Below, piece after piece: positions 29,682-37,928 of a stretch of 64,000 nucleotides of DNA. The notes under the pieces are model-generated. The model worked only from the letters and a program-made list of their open reading frames with translations. It did not search any database and had not been told where the DNA came from. Position 1 is the stretch's first letter. Each line of letters begins with the position of its first letter. A program made the position numbers and the translations under genes. The DNA is taken from contig CAVWMF010000003.1 of NCBI GenBank assembly GCA_963756025.1, positions 4,822-68,821 on the forward strand, written 5' to 3'. This stretch comes from Bog-473 sp963756025 (GTDB taxonomy: Bacteria > Actinomycetota > Acidimicrobiia > Acidimicrobiales > RAAP-2).

Positions 29682-30771
29682 TCGCCAGCATCCGTTCCAG
29701 GGCCACCCGGGCCCACGCGGCCACGTCCTCGTCGACCCGGATCCGGTTGCGCACCTCGCCGTCGACGAGGCCTTCGAGGATCCAGGCCAGGTGGGGGGGA
29801 TCGATGCGGGACATCGTCGAGCAGGGGCAGACGAGAGGGTCCAGGCAGACGATCGTCTTGTCGGGTGTCTCGTCGTCGAGGCGTTTCACGAGGTGGATCT
29901 CGGTCGCCACCCCGATGACCGATCCCGAGGGGGCGGCCGCCACGCCACGGATCAGGTTGTCGGTCGAGCCGACGAGGTCGGCCATCTCCACCACGTCGTG
30001 GGCGCACTCGGGGTGCACCATGACGAGCCCCGCCGGGTGGGCGGCGCGGAAAGCATCTACGTGCTCGGGCCGGAAGCGCTGGTGCACCGAACAGTGCCCC
30101 TTCCACAGCAGCAGCGTGGACGACTTGACCTCGAGGTCGCTGAGGCCGCCCAGTGAAAGCCGCGGGTTCCAGACCCGCATGTCATCGGCGCCGTACCCGA
30201 GCTCGTACCCGGTGTTGCGACCGAGATGCTGGTCCGGGAAGAACAGCACCTTGTCGCCCCGCACTCGAGGGCCCAGGTCAGGACGGCCCGGGCGTTCGAG
30301 GAGGTGCAGACGGCGCCCCCGTGACGCCCGACGAACGCCTTGAGGGCGGCCGAGGAGTTCATATAGGTGATGGGGACGATGCGGCTCACGTCGGTGACCT
30401 GGGCCAACTCCTCCCAGGCTTCCTCGACCTGCTCTATGTCGGCCATGTCGGCCATGGAGCACCCGGCGTTGAGGTCGGGGAGGAGCACCTGCTGGTGGGC
30501 GCCGGTCAGGACGTCGGCCGATTCGGCCATGAAATGGACGCCGCAGAAGACGATGAACTCGGCCTCGCTGACCTCGGCCGCCATGCGGGAGAGCCCGAAG
30601 GAGTCACCGCGGGCGTCGGCCCATCGCATGACGTCGTCGCGCTGGTAGTGGTGCCCGAGCACGAAGAGCCGTGACCCGAGGGCGGCTTTGGCCGCACCGA
30701 TCATGGTCGCCAATTCCTCGCCCGACGCGGTCGTATAGCGCTCGGGGAGCGGGGATCTGAAGCCTGAGCAT
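29674..30771 (-). CDS. nadA: Quinolinate synthase, with two frameshifts
   Basis: About 365 residues. NadA condenses iminoaspartate with dihydroxyacetone phosphate to give quinolinate in NAD synthesis and carries a [4Fe-4S] cluster. The three cluster Cys residues are visible in VFCGVHFMAE, VHPECAHD and LVCPCSTM; LGHHYQRDDV and FFPDQHLGRNTG are further family blocks. Two indels split it: one near 30750-30755, where an extra base in a G-run separates the MLRLQIP start from LPERYTTASGEEL, and one near 30255-30265. The ATG at 30771 follows an AAAGGGGG Shine-Dalgarno. It overlaps the uvrA end by eight bases. No nadB or nadC lies next to it. Confidence 0.9.
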
Positions 30772-31002
30772 CTGTATGCCCCCTTTGAGGGAGTGCACCG
30801 ATTGGCCGGCGGGGACAGCCTGGTCGCCCATCCGCGGGTATGTCGGCCTCGGTGCGAGGTGTCGTGCCGGAAACCAGGCCGGCACCCGTAGTGTAACTGG
30901 TGTTCACCAGAAGTTCGCGGGTATTGGCGCCGTCTGCCTGCGCAACCGCCGAGCAACCGCTCGGCAACCCCCAACCCCAGTGACTGCGCGAAAGTTGATC
31001 TG

Positions 31003-32871
31003 ATGCAGTACAAGCCCCCCACAGGCTCCATCCCCGACGCACCGGGGTCGTACCAGTTCTACGACGCCGAGGGCCGGGTGCTGTACGTGGGAAAGGCGAA
31101 ATCCCTGCGTCACCGGCTGCCCAACTACTGGCAGGACTCGGCCAAGTTGTTGCCGCGCACGGCCCAGATGGTGGCCCAGGCCGACCACGTCGAGTGGGTC
31201 GTGGTGGAGAGCGAGGTCGATGCGCTGATCCTCGAGCATTCGCTCATTCAGGCCCACCTGCCCCGCTACAACGTGCGGCTGAAGGACGACAAGAGCTACC
31301 CGTGGCTGGCCGTGACCCTGAACGACGAATGGCCCCGCCCGGTGGTGATCCGGGGCCGCAAGCGCAAGGGTGTGCGTTACTTCGGCCCCTACGGCCACGC
31401 CGGGGCGATCCGGTCGACGCTCGACCTCCTGGTGCGGAGCTTCCCCGTCCGGACCTGCTCGGACACCAAGTTCGTCCGCCACGAGCGCCTGGGCCGGCCC
31501 TGCCTGCTCTACGACATTGAGCGGTGCTCGGGACCCTGCGTCAACGCGGTCGACCACGAGGCCTACGACGGGTACGTGCAGGACCTCATGGGCTTTCTGT
31601 CCGGGGACACCGAGCCCGTGCTGGACCGGCTGGACGCCGAGATGCGCGAAGCGTCCGACGCCCTCCAGTTCGAGCGCGCGGCCCGGCTGCGCGACCGCAT
31701 CGCGGTGGCCCGCAAAGCGGCGGAGGCGCAGCAGATGGTGTCCGAGCGCCCCGAGGACTTCGACGTGATCGGCATCGCCGAGGACCCGCTCGAGGCGTCG
31801 GTGCAGATCTTCCACGTCCGCCGGGGTCGGGTCGTGGGCCACCGGGGCTTCGTGGCCGAGAAGGTGGAGGACCTCAGCGCGCCCGAGTTCATGGGCCTCG
31901 TGCTGGGCCAGGTCTACGGCGCCGTCGGGACCGAGGTGCCCCGCCGGGTGCTGGTCCCCGAGCCGCCCGCCGACCTGGACCTCCTCTGCAGTTGGCTGTC
32001 CACCATGCGCGAGGGCCCGGTCGACATCGCCGTGCCGCAGCGGGGGGCGAAGCGGGCGCTGCAGGAGACCGTGGCCCGCTCCGCCGCCGAGGATCTGGCC
32101 CGCCACCGGCTGCGGCGGGCGTCCGACCACAACGCCCGCTCCAAGGCCCTGACCGAGCTGCAGGCGGCGCTGGGCCTGCGCGAGGCGCCGCTGCGGATCG
32201 AGTGCTTCGACATGAGCCACCTGCAGGGCACCGACTACGTGGGCTCGATGGTCGTGCTCGAGGACGGGCTGGTCAAACGCTCCGACTACCGCCGCTTCAA
32301 GGTCAAGACGGTCAAGGGCAACGACGACTACGCCGCCATGGAGGAGGTCCTGACCCGCCGCCTGATGGCGCTCAAGGACCCCGCGGCGGACCCGGCGTCC
32401 GGGCCCGGCCCAGGCGCTTCGCCTACCGCCCCAACCTGCTCGTGGTCGACGGGGGCAAGGGCCAGCTGGCCGTGGCCGAACGGGTGGTCAACGAGCTCGG
32501 ACTGGCCGACGAGATCGAGCTGGCGTCCCTGGCCAAGCAATTCGAGGAGGTCTACCGCCCCGGTTCGCCCGAACCCGTTCGCCTGCGGCGTGGGTCCGAT
32601 GCCCTCTACCTCCTCCAGCGGGTGCGGGACGAGGCCCACCGCTTCGCCATCACCTTCCACCGGGAGAAGAGGGCCAAGCGGATGACCAGGAGCGTGCTGG
32701 ACGGGATCCCCGGCCTGGGGCCGGCCCGCAAGGCGCGCCTGGTCAAGGAGTTCGGCGGGCGTGCAGGCAGTGCGGGCGGCGGCCCTGGAGGAGTTGCTGG
32801 CACCCTCGTGGCTGCCCGACGAGGTGGGGCTCGCGGTCTACGAGGGCGTGCGCAAGACTGGGCCGCGGTGA
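31003..32871 (+). CDS. uvrC: Excinuclease ABC subunit UvrC, with two compensating frameshifts
   Basis: About 622 residues. UvrC makes both incisions around a lesion. The N-terminal GIY-YIG nuclease shows GSYQFYDAEGRVLYVGKAKS; a UVR motif (SDALQFERAARLRDRI) binds UvrB; the RNase-H-like C-terminal nuclease shows IECFDMSHLQGTDYVGSMV and VVDGGKGQL; a helix-hairpin-helix end follows (IPGLGPARKARLVKEFGG, then VQAVRAAALEELL). The frame is lost at about 32395-32415 and regained at 32755-32760, where a G-run is one base too long; the true stop in the original frame is the TGA at 32869-32871. Followed after 12 bp by rapZ. Confidence 0.92.
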
Positions 32872-32883
32872 ACAGGTGAACGG

Positions 32884-33738
32884 GTGAGCGAGTTCCTGGT
32901 GGTGACGGGGATGTCCGGGGCGGGACGATCCACGGCGGCCGCCTCGCTGGAGGACCTGGGTTGGTTCGTCATCGACAATCTGCCGGCGGCGCTGATCCTC
33001 AAGATGGCCGAGATGATGGCTCTCCCCGGTGCGGAGATCGACCGCGTCGCACTGGTCATCGGCCGGGGCGGGGGAGCGGGGAGCGACGACCTGCCCGAGG
33101 TGCTCGACGCGTTGCGCGCCAACAGCAACCGGGTACGGGTGCTCTTCCTCGACGCCAGCGACGACGTGCTCATCCGGCGCTACGAAGGGACCCGGCGCCG
33201 GCACCCCCTCGTGGCCCGGGGGGTGGAGGCATCGATCGCCGACGAGCGCCGGCTGCTGGCGCCGGTGCGCGACCGGGCCGACCTCCTGATCGACACCGGG
33301 GAGCTGAACTCCAACCAGCTGCGCACACGAGTGATCGAGGCGTTCGGCGACGAAGGGGGCGCGTCGTCCATGCGGACGTCGGTGGTCTCGTTCGGCTACA
33401 AGTTCGGCCTCCCCCTCGATGTGGACGTGGTCTTCGACTGCCGGTTCCTCCCCAACCCGTTCTGGATCGAGGAGCTGCGCCCGTACAGCGGGCTCGATGA
33501 GCCGGTGCGCGAGTACGTGCTGTCGCAACCCGAGACGAAGGAATTCCTGGACAAGGTGGACGGCCTGCTGACCGGGATCGTGCCGTCGTTCGAGCGCGAG
33601 GGGAAGTCGTACCTGACGATCGGCCTGGGCTGTACCGGGGGGCGGCACCGCTCGGTGGCGCTGGCCGAGGCGTTGGGGGAGCGCTTCGTGGGCCACGGGT
33701 CTCCGGTGTCGGTCTTCCACCGGGACGTGGACCGGTGA
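32884..33738 (+). CDS. rapZ: RNase adapter / nucleotide-binding protein RapZ
   Basis: A 284-residue protein. GMSGAGRST at residues 9-17 is the Walker A motif, VIDNLP follows near residue 30, and LFLDASDDVLIRRYEGTRRRHPL is the highly conserved central block. The C-terminal domain has SFGYKFGLPLDVDVVFDCRFLPNP and GLGCTGGRHRSVALAE, the anion-binding GCTGGxHRS loop. In Escherichia coli RapZ adapts RNase E to small RNAs controlling glucosamine-6-phosphate synthase and senses that sugar; in actinobacteria the role is less clear. It sits in the conserved uvrC-rapZ-yvcK order and its stop overlaps yvcK by four bases, so the two are coupled. Confidence 0.93.
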   Translation: MSEFLVVTGMSGAGRSTAAASLEDLGWFVIDNLPAALILKMAEMMALPGAEIDRVALVIGRGGGAGSDDLPEVLDALRANSNRVRVLFLDASDDVLIRRYEGTRRRHPLVARGVEASIADERRLLAPVRDRADLLIDTGELNSNQLRTRVIEAFGDEGGASSMRTSVVSFGYKFGLPLDVDVVFDCRFLPNPFWIEELRPYSGLDEPVREYVLSQPETKEFLDKVDGLLTGIVPSFEREGKSYLTIGLGCTGGRHRSVALAEALGERFVGHGSPVSVFHRDVDR

Positions 33739-34613
33739 GCCCGCCGGCGGTCGTGGCGTTGGGCGGCGGGCACGGGACGGCCGTGACGTTGCGGGCGGCC
33801 CGCCGTTACGCCGGGGCACTGACGGCGGTGGTGTCGGTGGCCGACGACGGCGGCTCGAGCGGCCGCCTGCGCGAGATCCTCAACGTGGTCGCCCTCGGTG
33901 ACCTCCGCAAATGCCTGGTCGCCCTGGCGGCGGAGGACCCGTCTGCCCATTCCGCGCTGGCCCAGGCCTTCGAGCACCGCTTCGACGAGGGGGAGCTGGC
34001 GGGCCACGCGCTGGGCAATCTCATTCTGGCCGGCCTGATCGAGGCCACCGGCGACCTGGTCTCGGGCGTGCGCGCCGCGGCCGAGCTCCTCGGGGCGGTG
34101 GGCGACGTCCTGCCGGCGACCGTCGAGCGGGTGACCCTCAAGGCCGAGTCGGCCGGCGGCCAGGTGGCGGGCCAGGTGGCCGTGTCGCGGGCCGACAACA
34201 TCCAGACGGTGTCACTCGTGCCGGGGGATGCGGAGCCGCCGGCACTGGCCATCGACCGGATACTGGCGGCCGACCAGATCGTCATCGGCCCCGGTTCGCT
34301 CTTCACCAGCGTGCTGGCGGCCGCCGCCGTGGAGGGCATCGCCGACGCCGTGGCGCGCTCACGCGGTCAGCGTGTGTACGTCTGCAACCTGCGGCCGCAG
34401 CAGCCCGAGACGGCCGGATTCGACGTGGCGGCCCACTTGGACGCTCTGAGCAGGCATAATGTAACTGTGGACGTTGTTGTATGTGATACCAGTCAAGGCA
34501 TGGCCCTGGGCGATTTGGGTATTTCGGCACTGGATATTCCCCTTACGGGGGGGAATGCTCTGGTACACAGTCCAATCAGATTGGCGCACGCCCTCGCCAG
34601 TCTGCTGGCATAG
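33735..34613 (+). CDS. yvcK: Gluconeogenesis factor YvcK/CofD-like
   Basis: A 292-residue CofD-like protein, a little short for the family. VVALGGGHGTAVTLRAAR opens it, followed by VADDGGSSGRLRE, the LGDLRKCL block, HALGNLILAG and DQIVIGPGSLFTSVLA, all hallmark motifs. YvcK binds UDP-GlcNAc-type nucleotides and is needed for growth on gluconeogenic substrates and for cell-wall homeostasis in Firmicutes and mycobacteria. The GTG start overlaps rapZ (GTGA). The last 150 bp are visibly more AT-rich than the rest and may carry a promoter for gap. whiA, which commonly follows in actinobacteria, is absent: gap starts 23 bp after the stop. Confidence 0.92.
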   Translation: MSPPAVVALGGGHGTAVTLRAARRYAGALTAVVSVADDGGSSGRLREILNVVALGDLRKCLVALAAEDPSAHSALAQAFEHRFDEGELAGHALGNLILAGLIEATGDLVSGVRAAAELLGAVGDVLPATVERVTLKAESAGGQVAGQVAVSRADNIQTVSLVPGDAEPPALAIDRILAADQIVIGPGSLFTSVLAAAAVEGIADAVARSRGQRVYVCNLRPQQPETAGFDVAAHLDALSRHNVTVDVVVCDTSQGMALGDLGISALDIPLTGGNALVHSPIRLAHALASLLA

Positions 34614-34636
34614 ACAAGTAAGGGAAGAAGGTCCAG

Positions 34637-35653
34637 ATGTCGGTGAGGGTCGGAATCAACGGGTTCGGGCGGATCGGACGCAACTTTCTCCGGGCCGCGT
34701 TGGCGAGTGGGGCCGATATCGAGGTGGTGGGCGTCAATGACCTGACGTCGCCCGAGACACTGGCCCACCTCCTCCGCTACGACTCGACGCAGGGCCGCAT
34801 GCCGGTCCCGGTCGACGTCGAGGGCAGCGACCTCCTGGTCGGTGACCACCACATCCGGGTCATGGCCGAGCGCGAGCCCGAGCAACTCCCCTGGGGCCCG
34901 CTGGGCGTCGATGTCGTCATCGAGTCGACCGGGCGTTTCACCACCCGGGCCGACGCGGCGGGGCACCTGCACGGCGGGGTGAAGCGGGTCATCATTTCGG
35001 CGCCCTCGTCGGATGCCGACCACACCTTCGTGATCGGGGTGAACGACGACGAGTACGACCCCGAGAAGCACATCGTGGTGTCCAACGCCTCGTGCACGAC
35101 GAACTGCTTCGTCCCGATGGTCAAGGTGATCGACGACAACTTCCAGATCGTCAGCGGGCTCATGACCACCGTGCACGCGTACACGAACGACCAGAACCTC
35201 CTCGACCTGACCCACACCGATCTGCGGCGGGCCCGGGCGGGCGCCGTCAACATCGTGCCGAGCAGCACCGGTGCGGCCCGGGCCACGAGCCTGGTGCTCG
35301 CATCCATGAAGGGACGGCTCGACGGCATGTCCCTCCGGGTGCCGCTCCCCGTCGGGTCGATCACCGACTTCACCGCAGTGGTGAAGGGGAACCCCTCCGT
35401 GGCCGAGGTCAACGCCGCCTTCGCCGAGGCGGCCGCCAAACCGCCCCTCGACCGGGTACTCGAGTACACCGAGGACCCGCTGGTCTCGAGCGACATCGTC
35501 GGCAGTCCGGCCTCGTGCACCTTCGATGCCGGCCTCACGATGGTCCAGACGATCAACGAGGACATGTCCCTCGTCAAGGTGGAAGGTTGGTACGACAACG
35601 AATGGGGCTACTCCAACCGCCTGGTGGATCTGACCCTTCTGGTCGGGGAGTGA
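34637..35653 (+). CDS. gap: Glyceraldehyde-3-phosphate dehydrogenase, type I
   Basis: A 338-residue glycolytic enzyme that oxidises glyceraldehyde 3-phosphate to 1,3-bisphosphoglycerate with NAD. VGINGFGRIGRNFLRAA is the Rossmann NAD site, SNASCTTNC carries the catalytic Cys, and the later HAYTNDQNLLD, SSTGAAR and WYDNEWGYSNR blocks complete the fold. The Asp of VGVNDLT near residue 35 suggests NAD rather than NADP preference. AGGGAAGAAGG lies about six bases before the ATG. It is the first of the gap-pgk-tpiA glycolytic series, followed by pgk after four bases. Confidence 0.97.
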   Translation: MSVRVGINGFGRIGRNFLRAALASGADIEVVGVNDLTSPETLAHLLRYDSTQGRMPVPVDVEGSDLLVGDHHIRVMAEREPEQLPWGPLGVDVVIESTGRFTTRADAAGHLHGGVKRVIISAPSSDADHTFVIGVNDDEYDPEKHIVVSNASCTTNCFVPMVKVIDDNFQIVSGLMTTVHAYTNDQNLLDLTHTDLRRARAGAVNIVPSSTGAARATSLVLASMKGRLDGMSLRVPLPVGSITDFTAVVKGNPSVAEVNAAFAEAAAKPPLDRVLEYTEDPLVSSDIVGSPASCTFDAGLTMVQTINEDMSLVKVEGWYDNEWGYSNRLVDLTLLVGE

Positions 35654-35657
35654 TCCG

Positions 35658-36839
35658 GTGAACCCACTGCACGGTCTGCCGCTCCTTCAGGATCTCCCGA
35701 ACATCGAAGGGCGGCGCGTGCTGGTGCGGGTCGACTTCAACGTCCCGCTCCACATCGGCATCGACGGCCGGGCCACGGTGGCCGACGACTTCCGCATCAC
35801 CGCCGCGCTGCCGACGCTGCACTGGCTGCTGGACCAGGGCGCCGAAGTCGTGGCGTCCTCCCATCTCGGCCGGCCGGCCGCCACCCGGGACCCGCGCTGG
35901 GAGATGGATCCGGTGCGCGAGCGTCTCGCCGCCCTGTGCCCGGGTGTCGAGCTCGGTGAGAACCTGCGCTTCTCGGCGGGGGAGAAGAAGAACGACCCCG
36001 AGTTCGTGGCATCGCTGATCAAGGGCTTCGACGCCTATGTCAACGAGGCCTTCGGCGTGGCCCACCGCCGCCACGCGTCGATCGTCGGCCCCCCGCAGTT
36101 CCTGCCGAGTGCGGCGGGCCTGCGCCTGGCCCGTGAGGTCGAGGTGCTGGGCGGCATCCTGGAGTGCCCGGCCCGACCCTTCGTGGCCGTGGTGGGCGGG
36201 GCCAAGGTGGGGGACAAGATCGAGGTCCTCAAGGCGCTGGCCCCCAAGGTCGACACGCTCATCGTGGGTGGTGGCATGGCCTTCACCTTCCTGGCCGCCA
36301 TGGGCCAGCGGGTCGGGAACTCGCTGTTGGACCCCGATCACATCGCCGATTGCCGGGCCCTGCTGGACTCCGGCGTCGACATCCGTCTCCCCACCGACTC
36401 CCGCGCCCTCGAGCCGGGGGGGACGTTCGGCCGGGAGGCCGGGATGACCTGCGGTGTCGGGCCCCGGGGCGGGGTCAAGGTGATCGAGAAGGATCTCCCC
36501 GACGGCTGGACCGGGCTCGATATCGGCCCCGAATCCGCCGCTGCCTTCGCCAAAGCCGTCCGTCAAGCCGGCACCGTCCTGTGGAACGGTCCGCTCGGAG
36601 CGTTCGAGGACCAGCGGTTCGCCGCCGGCACCCGTGAGGTCGCCCTGGCCGTGGCCCAGTGCGAAGGGTTCTCCGTCGTGGGCGGGGGCGACAGCGCCAG
36701 CGCCCTCGAGGAGCTCCACCTGTGCGAGGACGTCGACTTCCTCTCGACCGGCGGGGGAGCGTCGCTCGCCTTCATCGAGCGCGGTGGTGACCTGCCGGCG
36801 CTCGAGGCCCTGCGCCAGGCGCCCAACGCACCTGAGTAA
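35658..36839 (+). CDS. pgk: Phosphoglycerate kinase
   Basis: A 393-residue monomeric kinase that transfers phosphate from 1,3-bisphosphoglycerate to ADP. RRVLVRVDFNVPL is the N-domain substrate loop, SHLGRP the basic patch, VVGGAKVGDKIEVL and GGGMAFTF the hinge region, and VVGGGDSASAL with STGGGASLAF the C-domain nucleotide site. Length is normal. The GTG at 35658 lies four bases after the gap stop, consistent with one transcript; a GGGGAGTGATCC stretch gives only a weak Shine-Dalgarno. Its stop codon forms part of the tpiA -10 box. Confidence 0.96.
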   Translation: MNPLHGLPLLQDLPNIEGRRVLVRVDFNVPLHIGIDGRATVADDFRITAALPTLHWLLDQGAEVVASSHLGRPAATRDPRWEMDPVRERLAALCPGVELGENLRFSAGEKKNDPEFVASLIKGFDAYVNEAFGVAHRRHASIVGPPQFLPSAAGLRLAREVEVLGGILECPARPFVAVVGGAKVGDKIEVLKALAPKVDTLIVGGGMAFTFLAAMGQRVGNSLLDPDHIADCRALLDSGVDIRLPTDSRALEPGGTFGREAGMTCGVGPRGGVKVIEKDLPDGWTGLDIGPESAAAFAKAVRQAGTVLWNGPLGAFEDQRFAAGTREVALAVAQCEGFSVVGGGDSASALEELHLCEDVDFLSTGGGASLAFIERGGDLPALEALRQAPNAPE

Positions 36840-36842
36840 CCT
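36837..36842 (+). promoter_or_regulatory. -10-like box TAACCT before tpiA
   Basis: TAACCT includes the pgk stop TAA and ends six bases before the GTG at 36849. No Shine-Dalgarno is present, so tpiA may have its own leaderless transcript in addition to read-through from gap-pgk. Confidence 0.35.
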
Positions 36843-36848
36843 TCAGCT

Positions 36849-37649
36849 GTGATGGCCAAACGGAGTGCCCGGCGCCCGCTGATCAGCGGGAACTGGAAGA
36901 TGCACCATGACCACATCGAGGCGCTCCACATGGTGCGCGATCTCGGATTGCGGATAAAGCCCGAGGATGTCGCCGCCGTCGACGTCTCGGTCCACCCGCC
37001 GTTCACCGATCTGCGCACAGTGCAGACCCTGGTGGAGAAGGAGGGCATCCCGGTCGGATTGGGGGCCCAGCACTGCTCCGACGAGGATGCCGGCGCCCGC
37101 ACGGGCGAGGTCAGCCCGCGCATGCTGGCCCGCCTCGGGACGCGCTACGTGATCGTAGGGCACTCCGAACGGCGCACGCTCTTCGGCATGACGGACACCG
37201 CGGTGGCGGCCACGCTGCGGGCGGTGCTCCGCCACGAGATGACGCCCATCGTGTGCGTGGGCGAGACCGAGGAAGAGCGGGCCCTGGGCCGGACCGAGAC
37301 CAAGCTCGAGGAGCAGGTGCTGGCCGCCCTCGAAGGGTTGTCGCCCGAACACGCCGGCGGGCTCGTGGTGGCCTACGAGCCCCTGTGGGCCATCGGCACC
37401 GGGCAGGCCGCCTCCGCCATGGATGCCGAGGACGCGGCGGTCTTCATCCGCAGCCTCGTGGGGAAACTGGCTGGTGAGCAGGCCGCCGAGACCGTGCGCA
37501 TCCAGTACGGGGGATCGGTGCAGGGCGAGAATGCCACCGAATTGATGGCCGAGCCCAACGTGGACGGCCTGCTGGTCGGGGGGGCGAGCCTGCAAGCGGG
37601 CAGCTTCCTTGACATCATTCGGGCCTGCGCGGCCTGCTACCGTTCCTAG
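36849..37649 (+). CDS. tpiA: Triosephosphate isomerase
   Basis: A 266-residue TIM-barrel enzyme that interconverts dihydroxyacetone phosphate and glyceraldehyde 3-phosphate. SGNWKM carries the catalytic Lys, VGHSERR the electrophilic His, and AYEPLWAIGTG the catalytic Glu and phosphate loop; QYGGSVQGEN and VDGLLVGGASL close the phosphate site. The start can be the GTG at 36849 or the ATG three bases later; both fit. It follows pgk by nine bases. No oddities are seen. Confidence 0.96.
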   Translation: MMAKRSARRPLISGNWKMHHDHIEALHMVRDLGLRIKPEDVAAVDVSVHPPFTDLRTVQTLVEKEGIPVGLGAQHCSDEDAGARTGEVSPRMLARLGTRYVIVGHSERRTLFGMTDTAVAATLRAVLRHEMTPIVCVGETEEERALGRTETKLEEQVLAALEGLSPEHAGGLVVAYEPLWAIGTGQAASAMDAEDAAVFIRSLVGKLAGEQAAETVRIQYGGSVQGENATELMAEPNVDGLLVGGASLQAGSFLDIIRACAACYRS

Positions 37650-37691
37650 GCCGTTCCGGCCAGAAGGCAGCATGTTGGAGGATTTGTCTCA

Positions 37692-37928
37692 GTGGGCGTC
37701 GTTACCTGGATCTACATCGTGATTGGCGTGGTATCGGCCCTCGGTCTGATCTTCCTGATCCTGATGCACAGCGGCAAGGGCGGTGGTCTGTCCGACATGT
37801 TCGGTGGCTCCGTCGGTGCGGCGGCGCAGGGGTCCACGGTCGTCGAGCGCAACCTGGACCGGATCACCGTCACCGTGGCCATCATTTTTGCCTTCTCGAT
37901 GATCACGTTGGATCTCCGGCTGCAGTGA
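37692..37928 (+). CDS. secG: Preprotein translocase subunit SecG
   Basis: A 78-residue protein with two membrane helices (about residues 4-23 and 55-73) joined by a cytoplasmic Gly-rich loop, LMHSGKGGGLSDMFGGS, the SecG hallmark. SecG assists SecYE during SecA-driven protein export. GGAGG lies about 12 bases before the GTG start, a wide but usable spacing. It follows tpiA as in many actinobacteria. Its TGA overlaps the GTG start of the next gene, suggesting coupling to a secreted binding protein. Confidence 0.9.
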   Translation: MGVVTWIYIVIGVVSALGLIFLILMHSGKGGGLSDMFGGSVGAAAQGSTVVERNLDRITVTVAIIFAFSMITLDLRLQ

